From assembly GCA_018806985.1 (NCBI GenBank), contig JADANN010000357.1, positions 62,001 through 126,000 of the forward strand: 64,000 nt of DNA, in the 5' to 3' direction. The notes under the pieces are model-generated. The model was given only the letters and a program-made list of their open reading frames with translations. It was not told the DNA's origin and made no database searches. Shown in pieces: positions 22,781 through 34,616 of the stretch. Numbering within the stretch: position 1 is the stretch's first letter; each line of letters opens with the position of its first letter. A program made the translations under genes and the position numbers. Source of the stretch: Angiostrongylus vasorum (taxonomy: Eukaryota; Nematoda; Chromadorea; Rhabditida; Metastrongylidae).

Positions 22781-24078
22781 CAATTAGGAGCCGTGCAAGT
22801 GCTTGGTATCATCTCGAAATAGTAATAGCTACAGTTTATGTGGCATTTTGCCAGTAGACCAAAGAGGGAATCGTCTCAATGCCTGACGCCATACAAGGGA
22901 GAACTCAGTATAAGGGCAAAGTCATACACGGGACACAGTGTGAAGGTTACTGAGGCTGATCTATTGCTGGTTGTGCTATTTCCTCTTTTCTGGAGTCCTA
23001 ACTCAAACTTGCAAGGGCGTTTTCTTGTCTTCACCACAAAGTGGATGTTAGGAGCTGTCTTTTCGGCAGCGATTCCTTTGTTCGGTTTTTCGTATTAGTT
23101 ATTTTCGCAGACTATTAAAAGCGAAATGAAAAACGCAAGTAGGAATGAAGAAATGGCTTACCGCTCAAGAAAGATACAGGAGCCGAAGTCCGTCTCCCGA
23201 TAACACTGCGCAATTCACGGCCAGAAATTGTACTGCCTGGCTTATAAGAAATTACTTCTGAACGCGGCTACCAATAAGGTTTTGACTCCTTCTCGCGTTT
23301 GCTGAATTTTTGGAGGGTCAAAATAGCATCGATTATTTCTAGCAAGAATTCCGCGACTATGAGCATAGAGAACCGGGCAGGAACATTGCAGAGTCGGACA
23401 AACAACGCAGAGATATCATATAGCGTTACTACCACGGAGCTACCTCCGTCCTTTTTGTGTTTTAAGCAGAAATAATAAGTAGACATTTCTAAACATTCTT
23501 CACTAAAATTATGCATCTTCGTGTTTAATTCTAACACTCCTTTGTTTTGTCACCACTTCTCAAGCATTTAAACATTTTCGTGAATGAAGCTGCGTTCCAA
23601 AAGGTTAGAGTTTCAGCAAAATTTCAACTCTTCTTTGCGGAGGTATTCTTGCCAACGATTCCAGAATTCTGCATCAGCAGAAAAGTAATTTTATGTTCGT
23701 TAAAGGAAATACACATTCTTGCGTATTTTATTAAATTGGCGGTTTCAGTCAACCACTTTACTGTTGACAAAAGAGTAGAGGAACAAAGTAAAAAATGAAA
23801 TCGCTTAAAAGCTACGTGGGCCTGTCCATACACCGCTCACCATCTTGAATTGCAGCAATTCGAAGAAAACTGTGGTACTTCGATTTCTGATGTTCTCACT
23901 TGTTGTCATCACTCACTCATGGGTTCAACATCTTCAAAGTCGGTGAATTTGAACGGATCCGCATGTCTTTTTCCTCCACAACCATTCTTACCCAAATTCG
24001 ATCACTTTAAGCCAACAAGGAAAGGTATTAACTCGAAAATAAGCACTCTTAGTAATGTAAAAAACCTACCGACTTGTT
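22781..24078. other. No recognised gene or repeat
   Basis: Several frames of 70-90 codons on both strands overlap one another and show no domain. A conserved splice structure cannot be made from them. Nothing supported. Confidence 0.4.
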
Positions 24079-24305
24079 GCTGAGATATTTGCAAAACTCT
24101 GGACCACTGGTGCCTAAGATGGAGAACGAACGCGCTATTGTCCTTTCCGGGTAGTAACGCGTTCACCCCACCATGCGGGTCCTTCGTTTCGCCTGTCTCT
24201 CAGCTAGTTCTATCGATCAGGGCCATCAGCAATCACACGTTAAAGGGATTGGTCTGGGGAAGCACATATCGGCATTGAACCCAGTTAAGCTGAAGCAGTA
24301 GTTGA
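24079..24305 (+). repeat. Foldback-family copy, left part
   Basis: Begins tgctgagatatttgcaaaac at 24079. It continues through gaacgaacgcgctattgtcc and the tgcgggtccttcgtttcgcc block to acccagttaagctgaagc. The inverted right terminus is missing. Confidence 0.7.
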
Positions 24306-24789
24306 AATCACTTCAAATTACTTCACTAACTTGTCACCGCCACGCCTAGCCACTTATGCTGCATTTTCCCAGTTGATTCTTGAACACATTATAGAGTAAC
24401 TATCATTTTCTTTTCAGTTGTCCCTCATTGGGCAATGAAACCTTCATCACAACCTTTGACCATATGATATAAACAAAACCAGCTCATTTGATCAAGAAAC
24501 GTTTGCTTTGATAAGAAAAAAGGTGTCAAAGGAGCACTCGAAAAAATGGACATTTAGTCCGCTCAACAAGTGGCTTTCTTCTCTTAGTTCTCATTGCATT
24601 CTTGATATTTGCTTTTATTTAATTCATCGGATATATATGACAGTTTAACAAAATCCATATTCATTAGCTACCAACAAAGAAATTTCTTTTTACGATATTA
24701 TAAGCTCGGTCTTTTTGAGCTGATGCGGGTTGGCATAAGTATTCGCTGTCGCTGCTGTCATTGTTACCATCATGGTCGTTGTTGTTAGT

Positions 24790-25171
24790 GTTGTTGGTCG
24801 ATAGCTGACATTTAGGCTATTTCTGCCTTCCTCAGGGCCTGGACGTATATGATGTAACACCAGCATTGTGTTTGGTAAATTATTTATAGCATTAACGAGG
24901 ATCGAACTTTCAAATAAGGGCCATGTTGATCAAAAGCTACTCACGTTGCTGTTAGGAGTGGGATTGGCCTGCACGTTGCGCACATGGGGTCGCGAGCGAG
25001 ACTCACCCAAGTCAAAAAGATCATTTTGAAATAAGACGCCAGATCAGGTGTAATAGTGAGGTACTCTTCTTTCCGGCTTATCTCTAGGGTTTTAAAATTT
25101 ATGCAAAACGCCTCAAGAGTCTTTCGCGTTGCTGTTTTCGATTCTTGCGCCAGGATCCGGACATTCCTCAA
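24790..25171 (-). mobile_element. Penelope-like element 3' fragment
   Basis: The minus-strand frame at 25171-24941 gives the end of the GIY-YIG domain region: VRILAQESKTATRKTLEAF, then SRKEEYLTITPDLA. The noncoding 3' sequence continues to a degenerate hammerhead block at 24814-24848 (CCTGAGGAAGGC then TAAATGTCAGC). It also has a gttgttgttagtgttgttgg stretch on the plus strand near 24778-24797. Collinear with 35.1-35.5 kb. Truncated on the 5' side at about 25171. Confidence 0.8.
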
Positions 25172-26059
25172 GATTTCAGCGCACTTGGGTAAGTGCCTTT
25201 TGTAACCGACCGCATACGATAGTCGTGGTCTATTATAGCAACCGGAAATTTAGGGGAAAACGGTGAATCACTAGCCAGAAGCCGATATTTGTTTGTCCTG
25301 AAAAAGTGATGGTGACTTTTTCCGAAACTTCGCCATAGGTAGTACAAGCAGTTGGTTGTAAAGTTAATAACATGTAAAAACTTGCAAAACCACACTTGTA
25401 AACGAGACTTTGCTTCCACTCTGCTGCACTCTGGGAAGTGATAACTTTTCCAAAGTGCGATTATAATTTCATTTTTTTAAAGTTAGAAACTCCTTAAGCA
25501 CCCAGTTTACACTGTAGTTTGTTAAGGGGTTTTGCACCTTGTTGGGTTTGAACTTGGATTTCAGATTTCATTTCAGGGCTTTTTTAATATTATTATTGTG
25601 TCATTATGTCTCCACATATCACTGTTATTATTATTTTATCATTAATGTTTATTACTTTCTTATTTGGATCAGTGTCCTTTTTTTTAATTTTTCCCCGTCA
25701 AAATTTTTTGGATTCTCACAGAATCTTATTTCAATCGAGATCCACTGGGAGATGTGTTCGTTAAACGATATAATTATTTGCGAGATAGTACAAATTGAAA
25801 ACACAGATAGATTGGCATGCTTAAAAATTAACGGCCTCAACAGTTGGTCAGACTTTCATGCAGTTTTCAGCAGAGAAACGACGGTTAATGTTCTGTAGCA
25901 ATCCATTTCCACGGCAACGCCTGGCTACATGTTGCGGAGCCTTTCAGAATGCTACGAGAGAATGTAGGCAGTGAATAAAACGAAGTAGGGCACTCCGTGA
26001 GATTTACACGAGATGTGTTCGTTCTTGTACACCCGTGTCTGAGCTTTCCACATAGGCTA
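25172..26059. other. No recognised gene or repeat
   Basis: Contains a 119-codon plus-strand frame (25539-25898) that is very rich in Phe, Tyr and Ile in an AT-rich context, so it is probably chance. No paralogue elsewhere in the window was noticed. Confidence 0.4.
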
Positions 26060-27370
26060 CGAAATTGAACAGCGTTTTTTGTGTCTGGTTGGTTCCAGAT
26101 TTAACACAATAATAACACAAAAATAACAATAAATATGTTAGTAGCAAATCCATCATAACATAAATGATAGTCGTTGGTATCGACTAACCGTTTCTCCACC
26201 ACATTTTCTACTCGACCTTTACAGTTTCCGCTGGTGGCACCAAGTTCCTTGTGATAGCTCAACAAGAGACGAAAATCAAAAAGATAGACGTGCGTCATTT
26301 AAATGACGGGACTGCTATTATTCCCTGAAGAAAAAATTCTCACATATCCAAGGCATCGGCTCTGCCGTGCACTCATCTATTTCTCATCTAGTCAGTTCAC
26401 GGGAAATCCCTATCGTTGTGCTTGGTTCATCTTCATCTCCAACTTTCCCGTCACGAATAAGTCGCCATCGCCCGTTGTTACTCGCCAAATTGTTCAACCG
26501 TTGAGAGAAAGGTGGACACGTTCTACAGCCATTTAGAAACAGTAATCCGCAACGACAGCTTTCAGATAAATAACAAAGATTAAATGGGAAGAAAATGAAA
26601 GACGATGAAAAAATTGAAAAGCCCAAAGATGGATGAAAAGGGAAGGAAAGAAAAGCTCTTCTCTCAAAGTTATCGAATCAGCTCTATACCACCAAATATG
26701 ATGACTTTCTCAAAAAAGCGACGAACGCATTTTTGTTTGAATTCCTATGGCATTTCCATAACAATGAAAAACAAGACGTTCGTAGTTGAGCAATTTCTCT
26801 TTGCACCATGCATTTGATTTTATCAAACATCTTAGAAATTGATTGTTATATATTTGGCTCGCACAGTGACACTCGCTTGCTCACCAACAAATCAAATCAG
26901 CTTTTCTGTTTCTGTGAAATTCGGTGCAAACTTGACAACCCGTGGGAGATGACGGGTAGTAGGCAAGCGAGAGGATGAACAAGGAAGTAGCACTGTATCA
27001 ACCCCGTGCTTTTCTTAATTAATGTGCAACAGCAGGTGTTGTTTCATGGAATATTACACTAAACTATTTTTTTCTAAATCTTAAACTGAATTTTTGGAGT
27101 ATTTTAATTCTTGCGAGTTTTTTCTGGCTTACTGTAAGCTGAGGATGGAGCAGTTTTTAAATGTATGAACTTGGAGGTTTTTCCAGGGCCACGTCATGTA
27201 TGCAGAAGTCTTCAGTCGGCTTACATGGATAGCATTAGTGATTCATCACACTTTAAACTCAACATGTTTTTTTTCATAGGTCTAACCATCGAGTACATTT
27301 TTGGGTTAAAACTTTATTGCCATTGTGAGCTTAACGGCGGCATAGCTTATTCCGAACGCTTCACAGTTAA
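26060..27370. repeat. Duplicated block D, copy 1 (flank of B2)
   Basis: Collinear with 37.2-38.3 kb. Shared blocks are a gtctggttggttcc region, aatatgttagtagcaaa near 26133, ctccaactttcccgtcac near 26438, acaaagattaaa near 26573, gcatttgattttatcaaac near 26809, and caaatcaaatcagc near 26888. It lies on the 3' side of B2, so the B2 and B3 regions are one large duplication. No protein family recognised. Confidence 0.65.
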
Positions 27371-27824
27371 ACTCGCGTTTCAGTTGACGGTCGCAAATGC
27401 CGAGGCGAAGTTCCTACCAAATGGACCCGATGACAGCATTCGAACTGCTCTGTTCACCACACCTTGCCACATCTCTCTCGACCAATTCGCCATAATGACG
27501 TTTGTAGTCGTGAGGCTTCCAGAAATTGACAAGTGCATGGGAGGAATGGTTTCAATCATCATGGCGCCGGCAAGTTGACACATCTCTCCATTATCTGCAT
27601 TGCATAAAGCAGTCACCGTGTTCTCAATGATTATGCAATGTGGTCTCATCATGGGAGCAACTCCATTAACTGCAAGTAAAATCTTTACTCGAACTTTTGC
27701 TTCAGTTAAAAGCGGACGACCCAAAAATTACTTTTTTATCGGCAACTTTACGCATTTTCCCCAACTTCTTCTCCACTTGTATAAGTTTTTTTTTGAATAA
27801 CACATAAATTGATGAACCCTTCCT

Positions 27825-27865
27825 TCAGTGCCGAGGTTGATAAAAAGTCGGTCATTGGAAATGTT
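27825..27865 (+). repeat. Penelope end-block remnant
   Basis: The sequence tgccgaggttgataaaaagt then cggtcattgg matches the terminal block after the hammerhead of the PLE copies at 53.6 and 58.2 kb. A second remnant is at 40.1 kb in B3, so the insertion predates the B2/B3 duplication. Confidence 0.55.
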
Positions 27866-28124
27866 GTTGTTTCATTTCATACCAATTGCCTTTTCTTCAC
27901 GTCCACTCTGTGGATCTCAAAACTTCTCATATTCGATTCTATTCTTCGCATCCGTTGTCCCACTTAGGTTTTCTTAAATTCTGCGTGTGATTTCGGCTGG
28001 TCTTTGACGATTTTCATTTTATCTCGAATGCCGTATAATGCTGGTCGAGTCGATTTTTCCCTGGAGTCCCGAAATTGCCGGGCTGAAGCGCTCTCAATTG
28101 AATTGCAGAGAGTTGTTCCTTTGC

Positions 28125-28260
28125 AGACAAGTCCGGTACCAATTTCCCAATCTGGGAGAGATCAGAGGCTTGGTGAGCCTGTAATATAATCGTGCAAGCA
28201 CCACGCTCGCGATGATAGACATCAATACCACTGTGCTATCCTCCTTATCTTGTTTAAGAA
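28125..28260 (-). repeat. Old SINE fragment
   Basis: Contains acaagtccggtaccaatttc near 28128 and gaggcttggtgagcc near 28163, the body of the minus-strand SINE, then a divergent head with gtgctatcc. The equivalent insertion in B3 is at 40345-40470. Confidence 0.55.
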
Positions 28261-28640
28261 TACTTTGTTAAATGCTAAAACAATTTCAGTGACAATTTTT
28301 TAAAGCCCTTAGAACACCATAGCGGGGCAAAAATTTTTTGGAAAAACTTTGTTTTTGTTTGACCAACGGTTCAGTCAAGACTTGGTTAGAACTCTTAGAA
28401 ATATTTACTGAAAGTGGAAATAATTTGTTTGTTAGAGCAGCCGAGACCAGCGGCAGATAGTACACTCTAATTATACGGAGGATAGTTGAACATGAAGAAA
28501 TTTGAGCATTTTACCATTTCAATGATTTCGTCCAAGCCACGTCACCGTCCTCATCTATCGTTTTTGTTCCCCATGACTTCGGTAAAATTTAGTTTGTCAT
28601 AACCTCCTTAAAGAAAAGGTGAGACTAGATTAAAACGGCT

Positions 28641-29266
28641 CTTTCTCCTCAGACCCGCTGTTTAGGCTCGAATCAGTTTGGACCGCCTGTTTGTTTCACC
28701 ACAACTGAATCTTCATCACGATGTGACATCATATACTGAGCAGATTCCAGAGCTTTTAGCATTCCTTTCTTCTTTTTGCAGACATTATTTCCGAAACTTC
28801 GGATTGATATGTTGTCTGGAGTGGTGTGTTAAGACTTTTCTTCTTCTTTCTTTCTTTCTGTGTGTTGTTCCATATTGCCGCAGTAAGTCCTTCCAGAAAT
28901 CCTGGGATCGTCGTGACAGCGCATTTCCACACCTTGACGATAGGTAGTAGTCAACCTTTGTAGATTGTAGTGATCAAGCACATACTGGACAATTCATGTG
29001 CAAATTTCAACAGATCAAATAAAGGGGACCATGGTTGGACCGTGCCGGGTCAAACCGGACCCTGACGCGAAATAAGCGGTGCACAACCGCAGAGAATAGT
29101 GATGCTCTAAATTACTATTGGTGGTAGTTACAAGCAATATCAACTGCAGTAATAATTATGAAGATGTTCTAAGTGAGCACTACCCCTTGAAAGGTTTGGA
29201 AATACTGCAAAGACAAAGCAGTTTGAACCGTCTCCCCTCACAGCTAATTCATCTTCATATTTACTT
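28641..29266. other. Intergenic between B2 and A3; nothing recognised
   Basis: AT-rich. Contains a short ctttctttctttctg microsatellite near 28847-28861. No promoter or terminator can be assigned with confidence. Confidence 0.4.
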
Positions 29267-30156
29267 CTAATTATAGATGTTTTCTGCAATACACGCACTG
29301 TAGCTGTTTTTGACGCCCTTGTACGTTATTAGTGCAACCTTGCCGAAGTGTTTTTAAAAGACAAAAACTTACTATTTGCTGGCTGATTAACAGCTACTGT
29401 CATGCATCTTAGCGGACTATAACTGACTTGCACAGTGAGCTGACCCAAAATGATTGAGATTATTGCATCAGAGAGGCCAGCGTTGCGACCTTGCTGTTCG
29501 AGAACACCAATAACCTCAAGAACAAGTTCTTTCACTAGATAGTAAAGTTTATATAGCAGCGTTTTTAATCAAATTGTATTGAGCTGTAGTGACAAAATGT
29601 GTTGAAGCTAAAACGCTGACGAAGTTTGTTGAAATTTAAATTTGATTCTACACTTATCCAAAAACCGAGAAGGAGGAAGAAATTCAAATCGAAAAGTGAT
29701 GTACTCACTGCTTGCATTACAAGACGTGATACAAATGCCTGAGCTCCCCCCTCGCTGTTTGCAATGCCAGCAACCTGTGCAGGGACATTTGTTGCGGTGG
29801 AGTAGGTCATGGCAACTGGCAAGGTGAAGCCGGCGATACTAAAGGTCCTAGTTCTTGCTGCAAGATTTTCTGTAGTTTTGTAGTTAATAGTTAAAATTTG
29901 TCCCAAGTTCTGCCAATTAAATTTAAAAACCTTCTTACTAAGAGGTTTGTGTTAAGACAGTTGCTGGAAAGCAGTGAAGCGTTGGATGCATTCATTCCGT
30001 TTGCGGTTAAGGGCTTCATATTTATTATATTACAGATGTTTGTACTGCCGCGACAACTTTATATTTATTACCTTGACCTGGTGGCATCGTCCCACACGCC
30101 AGCACTGTCGAGACGGTAGCTAGAAGCGGAATCAGAAGGGCCAGAAGTCCCGTCAT
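29267..30156 (-). pseudogene. Family A secreted protein, copy A3 (best preserved)
   Basis: Exon 1 (30072-30156) runs from ATG and encodes a signal peptide (MTGLLALLIPLLATV, then STVLA) before CGTMPPGQ. Its donor is in phase 1. Exon 2 (29709-29869) joins in frame and carries RTRTFSIAGFTLPVAM, GGAQAFVSRLVMQA, then gtgagt. Exon 3 (29373-29534) carries LVLEVIGVLEQQGRN, GLSDAIISIILGQLTVQV and ends before gtaagt. Exon 4 (29267-29283) ends NKNIYN-stop. The predicted product is about 140 residues, secreted and small. One fault is visible: compared with A2, three bases covering the exon 3 acceptor AG are missing. The next AG shifts the frame into an immediate TGA. If another splice site is used, the gene could still be functional. 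Family function unknown. Confidence 0.75.
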
Positions 30157-30279
30157 GTTTGCAAGACAAATCGTTTTTGGTCGTTAAAAGGTGTAACAAA
30201 TAATGTAGACTGCAAATAAAAACAAATGATTCTTTTTCATTTGATGAGCAGACACAAGCAAGATGACGTTTATCTTCAA

Positions 30280-31760
30280 GCAGTTGAAAAGAAATGTTCT
30301 TCTTCTTGGATCAGACCATTCACGAAGCAGTGACTGTTGTGGCATTCAGCATTTATGTGTGAGTAACGTCATTGAGGCAGATAAAATATTGAGTAAGGAC
30401 GACGTAACTAAAAGCAATCAGTTAACAAAAAATTTCAAACAATGGACAAATTTTCCAGGTGCCACGGCTTAAATTGGGTCTCCGCCTTCTCGCTTGTGTT
30501 GCTGCCTCATAAAACCCTAGCTTTCCCATAAATATCGAAATTTATAATCGTCTTCGAGAGTCTGCTTTTAAAAAAATCTGTGAAAGAATTTACGGATTTA
30601 GAAAAATGAAGGGAAACTTTAAGCGTGGAACGTTACTGGCGACAATTTTCTAAGAAGCAAAAATGTCATTTGCTATGCTATGGTCTTCTACTTAACTTTC
30701 TTGATGGAGAAGCCGACTGATGGCTGAAACAAACCTTATTTCATAATTTTACTGAGGAATTCAGAAAAGCGTGTGGGAAGAAAACAGGAATCTAATTCAG
30801 AATTGACCATAGGAAAAACAGCGCATCAGGTTTTGCCCGAAAGGAGAGGAATCCTTTATTTTGTTAGGAATGCAAATGCATATAGAAGAGGAAAAAAATT
30901 GGGTGTCTCTTAAGGCTGAGGTTACACTGAGCTCAGACGTTCATGGTGACCTTTTAAACGTTCCAAGGTCCTAAGAAATCGGAATGTTTATGAAGCGCCG
31001 CCAATTTCTCGCAATTTCTCCATGATGTGCAGACAAAACAAAGTTTGCTGTTGTACTTTTCGTATACTGAAGTCTCAACACATTGGCGTAACGTTTACAA
31101 ACTCACCACTGATCAGCTGGAAAAGTCGAAATATTGCCTTCGTACGGCAAGTGGCCAATTTGATCTGTTCAGTACCAAGTGTTTTTTGAAGTAATTCCAA
31201 ATTCTTTACATAAAACAGCGCTCCGAAATAATAATTGTATGGTCTTACTTAAAAAAGAACTGCTCAGAGTTGCTATGAATACGATTGCAACATTTTCGCT
31301 GACTGATGAGAGTAGATCTCGTTCCTCGGCTAACAAAATTGGTCTGTAGCATACGATGCTTTAGAGCATCGGATTTTGGAAAAACTGTTACCTAAAGGCT
31401 TCGTCTCATGCGGATTAATAGTTGTTCTGGAAAACACTTCTTTCACTGTCTGAATCGCACACAGTAGTGATCGGTGTGGTGACTAAATGACGTTAACGAG
31501 AATTCTCCGATTCAGATTTTTATGAATTCTATTCTGATTTTTCTCTTGAACGACAACTCAAGGGCACCGTCATCGCTGTAGGATTATCGGCACTGTTGTG
31601 AGTTTATTATGAACGTTAAATAAGGATGACTAAGCAGTTCCGTGTTGCTTTAGTTGATTTCCTGAAGTGCAAGCCATTTCACCACAGCACTCTTCTTGCA
31701 TTTCCAATGTGATAGTGTAGAAAGTCAGCGAATTTTAGCCATTGCTGAATAATGCCGCAA
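30280..31760 (+). repeat. Unclassified repeat R1 copy
   Basis: Begins just upstream of A3, with ccacggcttaaattgggt near 30463 matching 12.31 kb. It continues through tttattttgttaggaatg near 30855, tttatgaagcgccgcc near 30988, gtgcagacaaaacaaagt near 31025, tcgctgactgatgagag near 31297, and ttcctgaagtgcaagcc near 31660. No frame survives. Confidence 0.6.
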
Positions 31761-32729
31761 TTAGCCTCTCCCAATGAAGCATAAACGGCGCAAATTATAC
31801 TACTTATTCATGCCGGTGTTGATAGTAATCCCAGTAGGAGTTTTAACACTTTTCTTTTTGATTGACGTACTCAGTAGAAATTTCTTCGATTAGTGCTGAA
31901 TCCAAGACAACGGAAACAACCCTACCAAAGACTTCTACTGCAGCTACAATAAAGAGAAAACTTCACTGAAAAGTGCTACACATAAAGAGGTAAAAAATTA
32001 AGTAGACATTTGTTGGACTGCCAAAGGCAATTAAGGTTCGAAAAAGGAGCCACAGCGTTCACCAAGACCTCGGGCATAGCAGGTCCTGATATGAGTCCCA
32101 TCCAACGCTCTCGATTCTGAAAGGTGTTTCCTCTTTTTCTGCAGCAAATTTCTCATATGTGCATTTCACAGTGCCTTACTGCAGTGCTCCAGTGTCAGTT
32201 TTGGTTATCAACAGCAAAAAGGGTACCTCAGCTCTAAGAAAAGTAGGAGACTTTCCAGCAGTGCACAAAACTGTTTCGCCGCGGATCATTTGGGGGAGTT
32301 TCATAGGGTTACTTAGTGTGCACTGCTGGACAGAATCACCAAGTTGTGTTTGGAATCATCCCATCCCCCTAATGGATTGATCTCAAAATTTTTGCCATAT
32401 TACAAATTTTGTTCTTCTCCAGATGCAGGCATCAATCACAAATAAAGCTTTCGAAAACGGCGAAAATAGCAGGTGCTGGTATGCAGCATTCGAGAAAAAA
32501 TGATGAGTCAAGGTTTGGGCACTCACCGGTTTGCTATACGGAGGGCAGTGATTCCCCTCTGTTGTAAAAATAGAAGCAGTCGACCACTATGATACGATTT
32601 GAAGTAGACTACCTCCCAACAGAAAAAAGGCACTCGGTTTGAGAACGTTGCTGATACACCTAGGTTTTATAGGTGTCTAATTAGTTCCAATAAAAGGTCT
32701 CCAAAACGAATGTGAAGAAAAATACTGAT
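31761..32729. other. No recognised gene or repeat
   Basis: Short frames only, including a 73-codon plus-strand frame at 32159-32380 without a recognised domain. The block agcaggtcctgatatg near 32068 recurs loosely near 32470 (agcaggtgctggtatg), so a small local repeat is present. Confidence 0.4.
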
Positions 32730-33010
32730 GCTTGCTGTATTAACAAGAATTATCCGACTCGGAGCGTTGAATGTTGTTTTGTCCTCCTCATGAGTGATAA
32801 ATCGAAGGCACCGTCAGTGGGGATTCATCATCGGCCCTTTTACAAATTTTTACGAACGTCGAGCAATGCTGCATAAGCAGTTCCATGTGGAAGCAGTTCT
32901 GCGTCGTTTCAGTTGAATTTGCAAGCGACGAGCAGTTTCATCACGATATCTCTCTTTCGCTTTCAATACAGTACTGCAATTATTCGGCGAATTTCAGCCA
33001 AAAAAGACAA
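32730..33010 (+). repeat. Unclassified repeat R1 partial copy
   Basis: The block tttcagttgaatttgcaagc near 32909, the gacgagcagtttca block and ctttcgctttcaat near 32953 match R1 ends at 5.73 and 22.66 kb. Confidence 0.45.
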
Positions 33011-33099
33011 AACATCGCAAATTCCAAATTTTTAGGTGAGCAACCGTGCGAATGCTCCATATCAGTACAATTTCGACATAAGTACCGTTTTTATCCCAC

Positions 33100-33900
33100 T
33101 TTTTTTTTACAATTCACCACCAGCCGTCCGGTTGATCGACGAGTGTCTTCACAGTGCTCAAGCAAATTTTCGATTTCCCCTTTGGCGAATGCAGGAAAAG
33201 TCGTGTGGATTTGGCTCCAGAGACTCGTTAGTAATCAAATATTCCTTCTCGCGCTTTCTTGATGAACTCTGAACATCGGTTCGCTTATCTTCGTTCTGTG
33301 CGTTTGACATCCCGGGAAATCCAATCATTAATGGATGTTGTCCATCGGTGGTCGTTCGTACGCATTACTTGTTTGGACTATCACATCACTGACGATTTCG
33401 CTTACGGATGTTGGAGTTTTGTTTCTCCCTCTCACTTCCGTGACGAAAGGTACTCATTGGATCACTTTACTACTTCTTTCGACTTTTAGAAAACAGAGTG
33501 AGCTTTCGTCTTGCTATGGATCGACCAGGTTTCCGACTATACCTTAAAGCAGGAAAGACTATCAAGTCGAAAAGTGGCCAAGGAGTGCAGTGTTCTTTGT
33601 TTTCTTCACCACATTCTCGATGCTCTTGAAATCCTCCGAGCCCCTCGTTTCCTGCCGCTGAGCTCTGTAGCTAAGCCCCTCTTCATGTTGATCTCCCGAA
33701 TTAGATAGCTCTAAATAACTGGAGCATTCAGAGAAATAGGCACCGATTATCCTGAATGAGGCCGTCGACACCAATCCGTTACGCATAGGCATCGTTATTC
33801 TAAACTTTAGTCGAAGACCAATCCTTCCACGTGCCTTACCAAAGTCGGAAAGCATTCGTTGCGCTTGGTGAGTGTTTCCTGCTGTAAGAGTTATCAGCAA
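33100..33900 (-). mobile_element. RTE-type retrotransposon 3' fragment (subfamily 1)
   Basis: The minus-strand translation runs MLSDFGKARGRIGLRL, MPMRNGLVS (33870-33770), then SECSSYLELS. It continues with a shifted EEGLSYRAQR block and DFKSIENVVKKTKNT down to about 33580. Further pieces are a SETWSIHSKT frame near 33530, then DHRWTTSINDWISRDVKR near 33340-33290. The distal SRTHW-like region is decayed near 33215. It is the same subfamily as 15 kb but on the opposite strand and includes more upstream sequence. No catalytic RT motif is retained. Confidence 0.8.
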
Positions 33901-33904
33901 AGCA

Positions 33905-34616
33905 ATGACAGTGTAATTATCGACAATCGATTTTCACGGCCTTACTCACCCGTTTCACTGTTCGCTCGACGTTCTCGAAGATAAAGGCAAATAATTTTTG
34001 GCGAGATGGTATCGCCTAACATCTCTTTTGACGTCGATTTAAATATCGCTGTTCAGTGGTGATATCTCAGCTGCGAATTTTTTATATAGCTTACTTGCAA
34101 ACTGAGTAAGGATGCCCTGCTTGCCTATATGGCTTCCATGACTGCTCCTACCTCATCAAAATCAACAGGCTTTTTTCAAAAAGTGAGATAGGGAAGCCTC
34201 TTGTATTCTCACGATACCTCGGTGGACTTGTCATCGCGTGGATGTAATCCGTCACAGTAAATCCGTAAATACTATTCGAAACACATGTTCCCATGGCAAT
34301 CCGCCATCCAGTGTGCGATCTTGTTTAAGATAGGCCGAGTGAAAAACTTACAGACGGCAGACAGCACACAGATTGAGGGAGGAGTTGCCGATATCGTGAG
34401 AGGTACCCTTTATGAAAAATAATATAGTCTTGTCGGTCTTAAACTAAATAGGTATCTGGCATTCGACAGCTAACCTTCAAGAGTCGGTGCGATGTATTTA
34501 TGAGAAAAGGCGTAAGGTTATTCATGTTTTAAATTCTTATCTTGTCCCGCCTTGATTTACGAATCTCCGCCGAAGAAATAGCACCTTGGATTACGAAAGC
34601 AAGAAACGGGCGAAAT
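33905..34616. other. No recognised gene or repeat
   Basis: Nothing recognised. The right edge abuts the dispersed repeat at 34617. Confidence 0.4.

Larger units (their letters stand above)
27380..28640 (-). pseudogene. Family B secreted protein, copy B2 (intron lost in C-terminal exon)
   Basis: The C-terminal exon is open from about 27680 to a TGA near 27380. It carries PHCIIIENTVTALC, MCQLAGAMMIETIPP, HLSISGSL, then TTTNVIMANWSREMW and a tail ending FASAFATVN. B1 and B3 have an intron between the SISG and TTNVI blocks, and here it is exactly absent. An upstream exon at 28380-28600 carries ALTNKLFPLS after an acidic DEDGDVA stretch, but that frame has stops. Conserved upstream block material lies at 27900-28110. 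A Penelope tail and a SINE lie in between. The C-terminal exon looks intact and the N-terminal part broken. I give the product no function. Confidence 0.65.

Noticed and set aside
25539..25898. 119-codon plus-strand frame
   Set aside because: Phe/Tyr/Ile-rich in AT-rich DNA, no homologue or signal, likely chance.
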